Shown here: positions 5,821-15,771 of the stretch, one piece after another
Layout: each line of letters opens with the position of its first letter
Numbering within the stretch: position 1 is the stretch's first letter
Origin: Candidatus Omnitrophota bacterium
Lineage (GTDB): Bacteria; Omnitrophota; Gorgyraeia; Zapsychrales; Fredricksoniimonadaceae
NCBI GenBank assembly: GCA_015234065.1
Contig: JADFWS010000006.1
Location: 1-34,563, forward strand
Direction: 5' to 3'
DNA: 34,563 nt
Translations under genes and position numbers: made by a program
The notes under the pieces: model-generated
Database searches by the model: none
The model's input: the letters and a program-made list of their open reading frames with translations, nothing else
What the model was told of the DNA's origin: nothing

Positions 5821-7544
5821 TGGATAACAAGATCATTTTAAGGGTCCAGGACCGTATCTGTGAGACGGAAGACGAGGTTCTTTCCAGTGAATTGTTCAGC
5901 GGTATCGTGACCTCGGCGCTGGAAAAACTGGTCAAACGCAATTCCATTCTGCTCAATGTGTTCGGGAAGAATACGGTCACGGACAGCGACGTGGACACGA
6001 TCATCGAGACGCTTAAGTTCTTAAGTAAGATGCCGGCGAACCTGGTCCCGAATGTGGTCCCGGGAGCGTCGATCCTTCTTAAAGATCCGATCCAGTTCAA
6101 CGGGCTGGTGGAATATATTTATAACTTCTGGCGCAGTTTCGACCGGTTCATTATTTCTGATTCCAAAGGCAAGGATTGGGACAAGCGGCCGTATCGCACG
6201 TTTAACGAAACGATCGGGCACCTGACCAATCTGATCCGCCGGATGTACCGCGATATTCAGGAAAATGTGACAGGACAGCATCCGCGCATTTATCGCCAGG
6301 TCGCGGCCGGCGCCGAGGTGTCGACGATCGCGGTCTCGAAAGCGGTCAAGCTTCCGATGGAATATGAAGTGCTCAATAAAGTTTCCATGATGCGTCAGAT
6401 GCTTATTTATCCGCCGCTGATCCTGACGCCTCCGAACAATAAGCGTTCCGGCCGGTTTGAACGCGTGATGGAGAATCCGCTGAAAGGGATCGATTTTAAT
6501 TCCCGCGAATGGCTGTGTTATCCGGCCAAGGTCGGGGAGCTCGTGATCCTGGTGTATTTCCACAACAGTTACGCGGAGCTGGGGCATTCGCTCTGTAATT
6601 TATTTGAAATGGCCGAGGACGAGGATCTTGAACGCGCGCCGGACGCGATCTATGCGTATGGTGTTCCGCCCGAAAGTCTGGCGCGGTTTGAGTGCAAGCA
6701 GATCTTTTTTGAGGATACGGCGAACAATATCCTGGTGGGCGCGGTGCCGCGTTCTGCGGAGTTCGGGTATTTCGGGTATTTGAAAAAGATGATCCTGACA
6801 CTGCATAACATTATCATGATGCGCCGCGGTATCCTGCCGTTTCACGGGGCGCTGGTGCGTTTGATCCTGAAAGGCAATATTGACCGGACCATTCTTTTTA
6901 TCGGCGACACAGGCGCCGGAAAATCCGAAACGCTCGAGGCCCTGCGCGGTATCGGCGAAGGGGAGATCCAGGATTTGATCGTGATCGCGGATGACATGGG
7001 TTCGATCAAGATCGCGCCCGACGGAAGCATTGTCGGGTACGGGACCGAGATCGGCGCGTTTCTCCGGCTCGACGATTTACAACCCGGCTATGCGCTCGGG
7101 CAGATCGACCGTGCGATCATCATGAACGCGAATCAGGTGAATGCGCGCATTATTATACCGGTGACAACGTATGAGCAGGTGATCAGGGGCCAAAAGATCG
7201 ATATTATCATGTACGCGAATAATTACGATGCCATCGATGAAGAACATCCGATCATTGAACGGTTCAAGGATCCCGAGCGGGCGCTTTCTGTCTTTCGTGA
7301 GGGGACTGCCATGAGCAAGGGTACGACCACATCAACGGGTTTGGTGCATACGTATTTCGTGAATCCTTTTGGCGCGGCGCAGTACAAGGATCTGCATGAT
7401 CCGCTGGCGAAGAAATATTTTGAAGCGTTCTTTAAGGCAAATGTATTTGTGGGCCAGATGAGAAGCCGCCTGGGCCTTTCCGGGTGGGAGCGCAAAGGGC
7501 CTGAAGATGCGGCCAGGGAATTGCTTCGCGTGATCAAGGGGTAA
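5802..7544 (+). CDS. HprK/PEPCK-like P-loop protein
   Basis: About 580 residues. Near residue 368 is a Walker A of the HPr-kinase/PEP-carboxykinase type, FIGDTGAGKSET, preceded by LPFHGALVRL. It is followed by an acidic IADDMGSI near 394, the equivalent of HprK VADD or PEPCK kinase-2. Downstream are an R/N-rich region (RAIIMNANQVNARIIIP) and STGLVHTYFVNPFGAAQY, which recalls the ATP-PEPCK C-terminal region. The N-terminal ~330 residues are not recognised. It is far longer than HprK (~310 aa) and lacks HPr-system neighbours. The ATG at 5802 is chosen for its AAGGAAGG ribosome-binding site. ATG 5778 (no site) and ATG 5817 (ATGA overlap) are alternatives. Substrate unknown: it could be a protein kinase or a divergent PEPCK. 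Confidence 0.6.
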   Translation: MQSFDMMDNKIILRVQDRICETEDEVLSSELFSGIVTSALEKLVKRNSILLNVFGKNTVTDSDVDTIIETLKFLSKMPANLVPNVVPGASILLKDPIQFNGLVEYIYNFWRSFDRFIISDSKGKDWDKRPYRTFNETIGHLTNLIRRMYRDIQENVTGQHPRIYRQVAAGAEVSTIAVSKAVKLPMEYEVLNKVSMMRQMLIYPPLILTPPNNKRSGRFERVMENPLKGIDFNSREWLCYPAKVGELVILVYFHNSYAELGHSLCNLFEMAEDEDLERAPDAIYAYGVPPESLARFECKQIFFEDTANNILVGAVPRSAEFGYFGYLKKMILTLHNIIMMRRGILPFHGALVRLILKGNIDRTILFIGDTGAGKSETLEALRGIGEGEIQDLIVIADDMGSIKIAPDGSIVGYGTEIGAFLRLDDLQPGYALGQIDRAIIMNANQVNARIIIPVTTYEQVIRGQKIDIIMYANNYDAIDEEHPIIERFKDPERALSVFREGTAMSKGTTTSTGLVHTYFVNPFGAAQYKDLHDPLAKKYFEAFFKANVFVGQMRSRLGLSGWERKGPEDAARELLRVIKG

Positions 7545-7574
7545 TGTTTTATATCTGAAGCGTGGAGGTTCTTT

Positions 7575-8309
7575 ATGATCAACGTTCAGAACGTATCGAT
7601 GCAGTATGGCCCGACGCTGGCGCTTGACCGGGTGTCATTTGAGGTCAAAGAGGGCGAGATCCTGGGGCTTCTTGGGCCGAACGGCGCCGGGAAATCCACG
7701 CTCATGAAGATCTTGACCACGTTCATTGCGCCGCTGTCCGGCACGGTGACGCTCGGCGGGTTTGATGTGCTTGACGCGTCGCTTAAAGCCCGCGAACTTG
7801 TGGGCTACCTTCCTGAAAATGTTCCCTTATACATGGATATGCGCGTGGATGAGTATCTGCGGTTCGTAGCCGAGGCTCGGGGCCTGGGCGGCGCGCGTTT
7901 ACGTGAGCGTATCGATTGGGTTGTGGCAGCCTGCAATCTGGCGCCTGTCTGGAAACACGGGATCATTGAACTTTCAAAAGGGTTTCGTCAGCGTGTGGGA
8001 TTGGCCCAGGCGCTGGTGCATGACCCAAAGATCCTGATCCTCGACGAGCCGACGAACGGGCTTGACCCGGTGCAGATCATCGGCATCCGCAAGCTCATCA
8101 AAAGCCTGGCCAAAGAAAAGACTATTGTTTTCTCAACGCATATTTTGCAGGAGATCGAGGCTGTTGCGGATCGTATCGTGATCCTGCATGAAGGAAATAT
8201 TGTGGCTCAAGGCACAAAGTCCGAGTTGGCAGCGCAGGCTGGCAGTGACACGCAGTCTCTCGAGGAGCTGTTTATCGGCCTTCTCAGTAAGAACCGGGGG
8301 GCAGTATGA
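7575..8309 (+). CDS. ABC transporter ATP-binding protein, GldA/CcmA-type
   Basis: 244 residues. Walker A GPNGAGKST is near 35-43, the signature LSKGFRQRVGLAQAL near 134-148, Walker B ILILDEPTNGLDP near 152-165, and the switch His in VFSTHILQE. The sequence is of the ABC-2/GldA class that energises exporters. It has a good ribosome-binding site (TGGAGG) and overlaps the permease by ATGA (8306-8309). With the next two genes it forms the conserved trio ATPase, permease plus GldG-like protein, and DUF4340 protein seen in many bacterial phyla. In Bacteroidota, GldA/F/G are linked to gliding motility; elsewhere the cargo is unknown. Confidence 0.88.
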   Translation: MINVQNVSMQYGPTLALDRVSFEVKEGEILGLLGPNGAGKSTLMKILTTFIAPLSGTVTLGGFDVLDASLKARELVGYLPENVPLYMDMRVDEYLRFVAEARGLGGARLRERIDWVVAACNLAPVWKHGIIELSKGFRQRVGLAQALVHDPKILILDEPTNGLDPVQIIGIRKLIKSLAKEKTIVFSTHILQEIEAVADRIVILHEGNIVAQGTKSELAAQAGSDTQSLEELFIGLLSKNRGAV

Positions 8310-10843
8310 AAAATGCCCATCAATTGCGTTCTGTTTTTATGAGGGAGCTGTCCGCCTATTTTAATTCTCCGATCGCGTATATCTTCATTGTCGTGTTCGT
8401 GACGCTCAGTTGTGGCATGTTCATGTCGAATTTCTTTTTGGTGGGCCAGGCGGACATGCGCTTCTTTTTTGACATGCTGCCGCTCGCGCTGTGTGTTTTT
8501 ATTCCGGCGCTGACCATGCGCCTGTGGGCTGAAGACCGCAAGGGGAATACATTTGAGCTGTTGCTGACCTTTCCCATGCCGTCGTGGAAAGTCGTGATCG
8601 GGAAATTCGGCGCGGCATTTGTTTTTTATTTTTTAGCACTCGCGGCGACATTACCGGTCGCGGCCATGCTGTTTTGTGTGGGCACGCCGGATCCAGGCAC
8701 GGTTTGGGGCGGGTATAGCGGCGCGGTATTTCTCGGCGGCTTCTATCTGGCGCTCGGGCTTTTTATTTCAGGGCTCTTTGCGGACCAGATCGTGGCGTTC
8801 ATTATGGCCATGGTCGTGATGTTCTTTTTTTGGGCGGCCGGCTGGGAAGTTGTCGCAGGGACGATCGACGGCTGGATCCCGGGGGCCGGAAGTTTTCTCG
8901 CGAATACGCTGGGCGTGACGCGTCATTTTACAGGATTTGAAAAGGGGATCGTAGACCTTCGCGACATCCTTCATTTTGTACTTTCCGCCGGGATATTTCT
9001 TGTTTTAAATGCGCAGGGCATTGAAGACCGCCTGAAGCGCCAGGCCAAGGTTTTCTTTGCGGCAACGGCGATCCTGGGTTGTGTGATCATTTTAGCAGCC
9101 GATGTCCTGCTTGCGGATATGCCGCTGGGACGCCTGGATATTACCAAAGGCCGGCTTTATACCGTGACCGAAGCGGCGGGCAATATTCTTGCCAGGCTGG
9201 ATGCGCCGGTGACGCTCAAGTTGTATATCACGCCCCAGGATAAAATGCCGACGGCCATGAAATCGATCGAACAGGACATCAAAGACCGGCTCGAAGAGCT
9301 TAAGGTCGTGTCGCGCGGTAAGCTTGTGCTCAAAACGATACGCATGGACGCCGAGGTTTTTGACAAAGAAGCGAAAGAGAACGGATCGCAGGCCAGTCAG
9401 CTTGCGCGGCACGGCATTGCGCCGATCTCAGTGCGCAGTATTGATAAAGATGAAGTGGGTGTCAAGCTGGTGTATGCGTCGATCGCGGTAGGGTACAAGG
9501 ACCGCGATGAGGAATTTATTCCGCGTATCCTGCCGAATACGGTCCAGAACCTGGAATATGAGGTTGCGTCCAAGATCTATCGCATGATGCTCGACAAGAA
9601 GCCGTCGGTCGCGCTGGTGGCACCATATAAAGAGAAGAATGTGGATGCGTCGATCCTGGAGATGTTCAAGCGCATGGGCCAGCCCGCGCCGCTGAATATG
9701 CGTGATGATGCGTTTCGCGCGCTTGAATCCGGGCTGCAGTATGAGAATTACAAGGTAAGCCGTATCCACCTGACAGAGAAAGAACCTATTCCCGACGGGA
9801 CTGATGCGCTCGTGATCGTGGCGCCAGAAAAACTTTTGCCGCGCCAGCGCTGGGAGATCAGTAAATTCCTGTATGAAGGCGGGCATGTGATCGTGGCCGC
9901 GCAGTCATATACGTTTGATTACAATCAGAACCCTCGCGGCACCGCGATCACACCGAAGCGGGTTTCCAGTGACATGAATGATGTGATCGCGCCGTATGGC
10001 GTGAAGGTCGATGACGCGATCCTCATGGATAGCCGCCACGAACTCATCAATGTTCAAAGCAACCTTGATGCCGGGCCAGTGGCATTCACGGCGCCGGTGA
10101 AAGTGCCGATCCAGATCGTGGTCGATCAGGAAAGCATGAATCAGAAAGTGGCCATTACGTCCGGCATTCCGCCCATATTTTATCTGTGGGGTTCGGCGTT
10201 GACGATCGATCATGCTAAAGTGGGCGATGCTAAACTGAAAGAAACCGTTCTTATCAATTCCAGCCCGAAAAGCTGGAAGGTGTTGACGTCGGGAAGCATG
10301 CTCACAGCGCAGCAGGTGACGGAGCAGGGAAAACTGTTCCAGCAATTTCCATTGGCCGTTATGCTGGAAGGAAAGTTTCCGGATGTTTTTGCAGGAAAAA
10401 CGGCTCCGGATTGGGATGAAGGCGCCGCATCTGCGAAGGCGAATGAGGCTGGTGTTGTGAAACCGGTGGAGAAGAAAATATCTGCGGCCGTGATGCCTGA
10501 TCCTAAAAAGGCCAAACCGGGGGCGTTGCTCGTGGTTGGTTGCTCTAAAATGTTCGAGGAAGAGCTCATTCGGGATAATGGTTCCATGATGTTCTTTACC
10601 AATGCCGTGGATGTGCTGACGCTCGGCGGGGCTTTGGTCAATATTCGTAATCATCAGCCGATCATCCGCCGGGTCAGGCCATTGTCCGGCGCAGATAAGG
10701 CGTTATGGCGCTTTGTCACGGTGGGCCTTGTGCCGTGTGCGTTTGTGCTGTGGGGGTTGTTAAGGTTTATGTGGCGGCGCCAGGAGAAAGAGCGGTATCT
10801 GAAGATGTTGTCCGCTCAAAAGAGTGTCGGGGAAAACGTATGA
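8306..10843 (+). CDS. ABC-2 permease fused to GldG-like auxiliary domain
   Basis: 845 residues. Residues ~1-240 form a six-helix ABC-2 permease (FMRELSAYFNSPIAYIFIVVFV, LTMRLWAEDRKGNTFELLLTFPM, then several hydrophobic helices), equivalent to GldF. After another helix near 250-270, a large extracytoplasmic region begins with DITKGRLYTVTEAAGNILARLDAPV, the hallmark of GldG/ABC_transp_aux domains. A C-terminal helix near 795-815 re-enters the membrane. In many genomes the permease and GldG-like parts are separate genes; here they are one protein. A Lys/Ala/Pro-rich stretch (residues ~700-735) precedes the last domain. It overlaps both neighbours by ATGA, so a tight operon is expected. Confidence 0.85.
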   Translation: MKNAHQLRSVFMRELSAYFNSPIAYIFIVVFVTLSCGMFMSNFFLVGQADMRFFFDMLPLALCVFIPALTMRLWAEDRKGNTFELLLTFPMPSWKVVIGKFGAAFVFYFLALAATLPVAAMLFCVGTPDPGTVWGGYSGAVFLGGFYLALGLFISGLFADQIVAFIMAMVVMFFFWAAGWEVVAGTIDGWIPGAGSFLANTLGVTRHFTGFEKGIVDLRDILHFVLSAGIFLVLNAQGIEDRLKRQAKVFFAATAILGCVIILAADVLLADMPLGRLDITKGRLYTVTEAAGNILARLDAPVTLKLYITPQDKMPTAMKSIEQDIKDRLEELKVVSRGKLVLKTIRMDAEVFDKEAKENGSQASQLARHGIAPISVRSIDKDEVGVKLVYASIAVGYKDRDEEFIPRILPNTVQNLEYEVASKIYRMMLDKKPSVALVAPYKEKNVDASILEMFKRMGQPAPLNMRDDAFRALESGLQYENYKVSRIHLTEKEPIPDGTDALVIVAPEKLLPRQRWEISKFLYEGGHVIVAAQSYTFDYNQNPRGTAITPKRVSSDMNDVIAPYGVKVDDAILMDSRHELINVQSNLDAGPVAFTAPVKVPIQIVVDQESMNQKVAITSGIPPIFYLWGSALTIDHAKVGDAKLKETVLINSSPKSWKVLTSGSMLTAQQVTEQGKLFQQFPLAVMLEGKFPDVFAGKTAPDWDEGAASAKANEAGVVKPVEKKISAAVMPDPKKAKPGALLVVGCSKMFEEELIRDNGSMMFFTNAVDVLTLGGALVNIRNHQPIIRRVRPLSGADKALWRFVTVGLVPCAFVLWGLLRFMWRRQEKERYLKMLSAQKSVGENV

Positions 10844-12207
10844 AGCAGTCATTGTTGATCTTTGGAGTTGTGGCCGTGCTGTTGGTCGGGTTGTGGGTTA
10901 TGAAAAATGCCCGCAATGCCCGCGAGGAGCGTGAACTGCCTTTTTCAGGAGCAGAAGTTTATCAGCCTGCTTTTGACCCGAAAACAGTCACAGAAGTGGT
11001 GATCGCGTCGCCTAAGGTGAATATCCATTGTCGTAAGGACAAGGATGCCTGGCAGGTGGTCAATGTGTTTGGCGGCATGCCGGCGGACCCGAATACGGTG
11101 ACGACATTTTTAAATTCTTTTACAAGTGTCCGGGGTGAGATGCGCTCAGCAGACCCCTCTCTTTTGAAGGCGTACGGGGTGAGTGATGCCGATGGCTTGC
11201 GTATCCAGATATTTGCGGCAGGTAAATTGCTTGAAGACCTCTATCTGGGGGCTAAGGCCACACAGGGGAAACGGGATAATTTTTTGCGCCGCGCCGGGTC
11301 GTCGGTCGTGTATGTGATCCCGGATGATGTGCTGAACTTTTTGGGGATCAGGCCAGATGCCGGAAAGAATGAGATAGACCGAGACCAGTGGCTCGATAAA
11401 AAGATCATGATGGTGGATACCGCCGCTGTCACAGGGCTGGATATTACCGATGGTGGAAAGCCGTTGGTGGCGCTCACAAAAGATGCCAAAGGGGCATGGC
11501 TGTCGGGAATACGCTATCCATTCGGGGTGGACACCGCTAAAGTGAACGGGTATCTGGATATGCTCGGGAATTTGCGGGCATTTGCCGTTACAGCACCGGA
11601 GGCATTTGTTTTTGATGACAAAAGCTGGACGCTGAAGCTGAAGCGCGCAACGGGCGAAGCTTTGGCCATTCAGCGCGGGGCTAAGGATGACGGCACTTTT
11701 TATCTAAAAGTTTCAGGCAAAGAATATTTATACAAAGTGGCGGTGTATCATTTCTCGAATTTGGGCAAGACCGCAGGAGACTTTTTCACGACCAATCCAT
11801 TCGGATTTGATGAAAAGAAGGTTTCTCTTCTTAAGATCGATTACGCTGCGGATAAAAAGAAACTGGAGCTTTTGCATGTGGAAGGTAAAAGCGGAGATGG
11901 CCTGGAATGGAAGACGGCTAAAGGGGAGAGCTTTCCGGCGGAGAAAGTTGAGCAGATTGTCCAAATGCTTAAAAATTTGCCGTTATTGACACCCGGAGTG
12001 GCTCAGCCAAGATCGGATATGGTCCTTTCTTTTTCGTTGCGCCAGGATAAAGAAACGCATGATTATCGGATCCGTAATAATACATTTAAGGATCCGCAGT
12101 ATGCCTGCTTTCCGCTGATGATCGACAAATTAAAGCCCGAGTTCTGCCTCGAAGAAGGCCAGATGCGTTCGTTGACTGCCGCGGTCGACGCTTTGAGCAG
12201 GCGATAA
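10840..12207 (+). CDS. DUF4340 domain membrane-anchored protein
   Basis: 455 residues. The start is ATG 10840, overlapping the permease stop as ATGA. The ORF-track start at 10705 lies inside the permease. An N-terminal signal anchor ([18 protein letters not shown], residues 3-20) is followed by a large extracytoplasmic portion with repeated beta-rich modules: [78 protein letters not shown]. This is the usual DUF4340 layout of partners found next to GldA/GldFG-type transporters. It probably works on the outer face of the membrane with the GldG-like domain. Confidence 0.8.
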   Translation: MKQSLLIFGVVAVLLVGLWVMKNARNAREERELPFSGAEVYQPAFDPKTVTEVVIASPKVNIHCRKDKDAWQVVNVFGGMPADPNTVTTFLNSFTSVRGEMRSADPSLLKAYGVSDADGLRIQIFAAGKLLEDLYLGAKATQGKRDNFLRRAGSSVVYVIPDDVLNFLGIRPDAGKNEIDRDQWLDKKIMMVDTAAVTGLDITDGGKPLVALTKDAKGAWLSGIRYPFGVDTAKVNGYLDMLGNLRAFAVTAPEAFVFDDKSWTLKLKRATGEALAIQRGAKDDGTFYLKVSGKEYLYKVAVYHFSNLGKTAGDFFTTNPFGFDEKKVSLLKIDYAADKKKLELLHVEGKSGDGLEWKTAKGESFPAEKVEQIVQMLKNLPLLTPGVAQPRSDMVLSFSLRQDKETHDYRIRNNTFKDPQYACFPLMIDKLKPEFCLEEGQMRSLTAAVDALSRR

Positions 12208-12241
12208 TAACAGTTCGGCTAACAGGAAAGCCCACAGGCGC

Positions 12242-14899
12242 ATGGTCAACCGCTCGCTTACCTTCAAAATCCTCCTTATTTTTATTCTGGCCGCAGTGCT
12301 TCCGCTCACGGTTGTTTCGTTGGGATTTTATAATGAAATAGGAAAAACGATCGGCCGCCTGGCGGATGTGCGGATCATGGGCACCCTGCATGAGGTTGGT
12401 TCTGACATAGAACGTGACATCAGGATATCGGCGGCACATGTTCAGGCACTCGCGGATAATAATGTGCTCCGGTCGGATACGGCATCCAAGGATGAGAAAC
12501 GCGCAGAGCTTGTTAAAGTTCAGGAATATTACAAGGCTTTTGAAGATATTACTCTTGTTTCCCCTGAAGGGACGGTCTTGGCTTCGAGCGGTACGCAGGG
12601 TCACGAAATATGGAATAAACAGCCCTGGTTCCTGAGTGCCTGCGCCGGTCATTTCGTGTTTTCGCCGGTGCATATGCTTTTGGATCCTCCTCGGGCTGTT
12701 CTCATCATGGCAGCACCGGTGATCGGCGAGGATGGCCGGGTGAAAGCGGTCGTGGCCGGCCGGATGAACATGGACGTGGTTTGGAAGCTCATTGATAATG
12801 TTGATGTCGGGCATAATGCCCATCTTTTTTTAACGGATCCGGCAGGAAAATGGATCGCCGGACCGGACAAGGCCATGCTGTTGACGCCGATGCGCCCGGA
12901 AGGCTTGCGTGAGCGGATATCCCGGGAATTGACGGGCCGGGCTGAGGTTGCAGGTGAAGACAGGAAGCGTAAGGTGGTGTATTTTCAGTTCCTGGAAGGG
13001 CCGTTTGAGCGTAGCGGCCTTGACTGGCGCATCGGTTTTATTCAGGATGCGGATGAGTATGATGCGCTTTTAAATATGATCCGGGCACAGCTTTTATGGA
13101 TGCTTCTTTTAGCCATCCCGGTGATCTTTGTTCTTTGGAACGTCCTGCACCGCTGGTTCATCCGGCCAGTCCGCCGGCTGACAAAAGCTGCCCGGGAAAT
13201 GGCCGCGGGCCGCTTTGATCAGCATGTGAAAACCTCTTCCGGGGACGAGCTTTCAGAATTGGGCCAGGCGTTCAATAGCTTGGGTGACAGCCTGATAAAA
13301 ACAACAGCGTCGCGCGATGATCTTTTAAAAGAAACGGATATGCGCCGGAAGGCGGAAGATGAGCTTCGCCGTTCCAAGATCCTGGTTCAGGCGGTCCTTG
13401 AAGTGGCGCCTGTGGCGTTGGTGCTCATTGATAAGCGCTGGAACATCCGGCAGGTCAATAAAATGGCGCTCAAGCTGTTCGGATATCGCATGGCGGAAGA
13501 GCTTCTCGGCAAAATGTGCGGCGCAACTATTTGTCCGCAGAAGCGCGAAGGCTGTGCCATGATGGATCCGGGAACTGAACTGAAAGTCCTGGAAACAACG
13601 ATCGTGAACAGGTTCGCGGTTGAGGTTCCGGTCATTCGTGCGGTGCAGTCGATCGTGATCGACGGAGAGACGTATATCCTAGAAGCGTTCGTGGATATTT
13701 CCGACCGTATTTTAGCGGAACGCAAGTTGAAGCAGGCCAAAGAGCTTGCCGAAGAGGCGAACCGGATGAAGACGGAATTCGTGTCGAATGTTTCGCACGA
13801 GATCCGTACGCCGCTGAATTGTATCATCGGATTTACCGAAGTCCTGTTGAATACTCAAGACCCGTCGCTCGTGAAAGAACGCGGCGCGCTGATCCTGAAA
13901 GAAGCGGAGACACTGCTTGAGCTGTTGAATAATATCCTTGATGCCGCGAAGATCGAATCCGGGAAGATGGTCCTGGCGCATGATCCGCTCAGTATCACCG
14001 AGGTCCTGCAGGGGATCGAGAGGGTCATGTCTTTGCAGGTCAGGGATAAGGGGCTTGAGTTCAAATTGTCGATCGCCGCGAACATGCCCGGGCGGGTGAT
14101 GGGCGACGCGCTTCGGCTGCGCCAGACCCTCATGAATCTGGTTTCCAATGCCATTAAATTCACGGACAAAGGCCGGATCCTTTTGTCTGCCCAGGTTAAG
14201 TTCTTATCGGAACAAAAGGTGCAGGTGCGTTTCGATGTGGTAGATACCGGCATCGGGATCGCCAGGGATAAACAGAAATATATTTTCCAGCGTTTTTCCC
14301 AGGCGGACGGCAGTATTACGCGCAAGTACGGCGGTACCGGGCTCGGCACGGCTATTTCCAAACAGCTTGTTCAGCAAATGGGCGGCGATATTTGCGTCGA
14401 GAGTGAAGAGGGGCTTGGGTCCAGGTTCTGGTTTGAAATTCCCATGGATATCATGCCGGATGCGGTGGCTGTAGAGCCGGCCGTAACGCCGGTGTTGCCA
14501 GGAGGGGCCGGCGGGCCGTATGTGCCGAAGATACTGGTCGCCGAGGATTACCCGGCTAACCAGGATGTCGTGCGGATGCATCTTGAAAGCGCGGGATATC
14601 GTGTGCATATTGTTTCCGATGGGATTGAAGCGCTTGACGCGTGCAAGGCCGAAGCGTTCGATCTTTTGTTGTTCGATCTTCAAATGCCCCGGATGGATGG
14701 CCTGACCGCGCTCGAGCGCATTCGTATCGAGGCGCCGTTATGCCGTGCCGCACCGGTGATTGTTTTAACCGCGAATACGTCCCGCGATATTGCGGACAGC
14801 TGTTATCAAAAGGGCGTGTGCGAGGTGCTTTTAAAGCCTGCCAAGCGACAGGCCCTTCTTATCGCGGTCGATCGCTGGATCAAAAGTCGGATGGCCTGA
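12242..14899 (+). CDS. Hybrid histidine kinase (dCache-HAMP-PAS-HisKA-HATPase-REC)
   Basis: 885 residues. A first TM helix (residues ~7-28) and a second (~280-303) bracket a double-Cache sensor domain ([33 protein letters not shown]). Next come HAMP ([18 protein letters not shown]), a PAS domain near 380-490, and HisKA with NVSHEIRTP (phospho-acceptor His519). The HATPase has the N box [17 protein letters not shown] and [11 protein letters not shown]-terminal receiver has [11 protein letters not shown] and acceptor Asp812 in [10 protein letters not shown]. The PAS carries three cysteines (MCG, ICP, GCA), suggesting a redox or metal function. No response regulator with an output domain is nearby, so it may signal through a distant partner. 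The following ATPase starts 3 bases after its stop. Confidence 0.93.
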   Translation: MVNRSLTFKILLIFILAAVLPLTVVSLGFYNEIGKTIGRLADVRIMGTLHEVGSDIERDIRISAAHVQALADNNVLRSDTASKDEKRAELVKVQEYYKAFEDITLVSPEGTVLASSGTQGHEIWNKQPWFLSACAGHFVFSPVHMLLDPPRAVLIMAAPVIGEDGRVKAVVAGRMNMDVVWKLIDNVDVGHNAHLFLTDPAGKWIAGPDKAMLLTPMRPEGLRERISRELTGRAEVAGEDRKRKVVYFQFLEGPFERSGLDWRIGFIQDADEYDALLNMIRAQLLWMLLLAIPVIFVLWNVLHRWFIRPVRRLTKAAREMAAGRFDQHVKTSSGDELSELGQAFNSLGDSLIKTTASRDDLLKETDMRRKAEDELRRSKILVQAVLEVAPVALVLIDKRWNIRQVNKMALKLFGYRMAEELLGKMCGATICPQKREGCAMMDPGTELKVLETTIVNRFAVEVPVIRAVQSIVIDGETYILEAFVDISDRILAERKLKQAKELAEEANRMKTEFVSNVSHEIRTPLNCIIGFTEVLLNTQDPSLVKERGALILKEAETLLELLNNILDAAKIESGKMVLAHDPLSITEVLQGIERVMSLQVRDKGLEFKLSIAANMPGRVMGDALRLRQTLMNLVSNAIKFTDKGRILLSAQVKFLSEQKVQVRFDVVDTGIGIARDKQKYIFQRFSQADGSITRKYGGTGLGTAISKQLVQQMGGDICVESEEGLGSRFWFEIPMDIMPDAVAVEPAVTPVLPGGAGGPYVPKILVAEDYPANQDVVRMHLESAGYRVHIVSDGIEALDACKAEAFDLLLFDLQMPRMDGLTALERIRIEAPLCRAAPVIVLTANTSRDIADSCYQKGVCEVLLKPAKRQALLIAVDRWIKSRMA

Positions 14900-14901
14900 G
14901 C

Positions 14902-15657
14902 ATGGATGTGGTATCCCTTAAAGATATTTCTGTGATGCGTTCGGGCAGGCGCGTGCTTCATCGCCTGTCGTGGACGACCCGTTATGGCGAGCATTGGGCG
15001 GTCATGGGGCCGAACGGTTCCGGGAAAAGTACGCTTATGGAAATTCTTTTGGGGTATCTTTGGCCAAAAGACGGGGAAGTGTCTGTTCTTGGCCGTACGT
15101 TTGGCCATACAAATCTCTGGGAATTGCGCGCGTTGGTCGGGTATGTGGCGCCCTGGGTTTTCAAGCGCATGGCTCCGGAGACGATTGTTTTTGATGCGGT
15201 GGCGTCGGGTGTTGACGGCTCGATTGGCGCGCCGACACGGATATCGCCAGGGCTTAAAAAAGATATTATGCGGCAGTTGCGGTTTTTTGCGTGTCTGCAT
15301 TTAAAAGACCGCCCTTTTGGCGAGCTTTCCTCCGGTCAGCAGTTGAAGGTGGCCCTTGCCCGTGCACTGGTCCATGGCCCGAAAGTGTTGATCCTGGATG
15401 AGCCGTTCTCCCTTTTGGACGTGGGCGCGCGGGTGAGGATGTATCAATGCCTTGAAAAACTCGTTCGCAGAAAGAATGCGCCGCAGGTCATTTTGGTCAC
15501 GCATCATCAGGCGGATATGCTTTCTTTTCTTACGCACGGCCTTATCTTGAAAGATGGGCGGGTCTTCATGAGTGCGCCGAGGAAGGCGGCGTTTGCGCCT
15601 GCAGTTCTGGCGCGCGCGTTTGGTATTTCAAAGGAGCTTTTCAGCAAGTATTTCTGA
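14902..15657 (+). CDS. Orphan ABC ATPase, ModF/YlmA-like
   Basis: 251 residues from ATG 14902, two bases after the kinase stop. The ORF-track start (14641) lies within the kinase gene and is rejected. Walker A GPNGSGKST, signature LSSGQQLKVALARAL, Walker B VLILDEPFSLLD and His switch LVTHHQ are intact. The pattern (GYVAPWVFKRMAPETIVFDAVASG) is of the ModF/YlmA type, single ATPases without an adjacent permease. No transporter subunit is encoded nearby. It could regulate, act with a distant permease, or serve a non-transport role. The ribosome-binding site is poor, which fits coupling to kinase translation. Confidence 0.8.
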   Translation: MDVVSLKDISVMRSGRRVLHRLSWTTRYGEHWAVMGPNGSGKSTLMEILLGYLWPKDGEVSVLGRTFGHTNLWELRALVGYVAPWVFKRMAPETIVFDAVASGVDGSIGAPTRISPGLKKDIMRQLRFFACLHLKDRPFGELSSGQQLKVALARALVHGPKVLILDEPFSLLDVGARVRMYQCLEKLVRRKNAPQVILVTHHQADMLSFLTHGLILKDGRVFMSAPRKAAFAPAVLARAFGISKELFSKYF

Positions 15658-15771
15658 TGGAATAAGATAAAAAAATAAGACCTGTTTTCTCCAAATTGTT
15701 GTAAAATACCACAAATGGTCAAAGGCAGTATGTGCATCAAAAAACCGTAACCTGTTACAAGGAGGAAATGT

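Noticed and set aside
9905-10654. Minus-strand 249-aa ORF and similar long antisense ORFs
   Set aside because: They are shadows of GC-rich plus-strand genes and show no recognisable protein features.
10705-10839. Upstream extension of the DUF4340 ORF
   Set aside because: It lies inside the permease-GldG gene. ATG 10840 overlaps that gene's stop as ATGA and starts directly at a signal anchor.
14641-14901. N-terminal extension of the ABC ATPase ORF
   Set aside because: The 87 extra codons overlap the kinase receiver domain and do not resemble an ABC protein. ATG 14902 gives a normal N-terminus.
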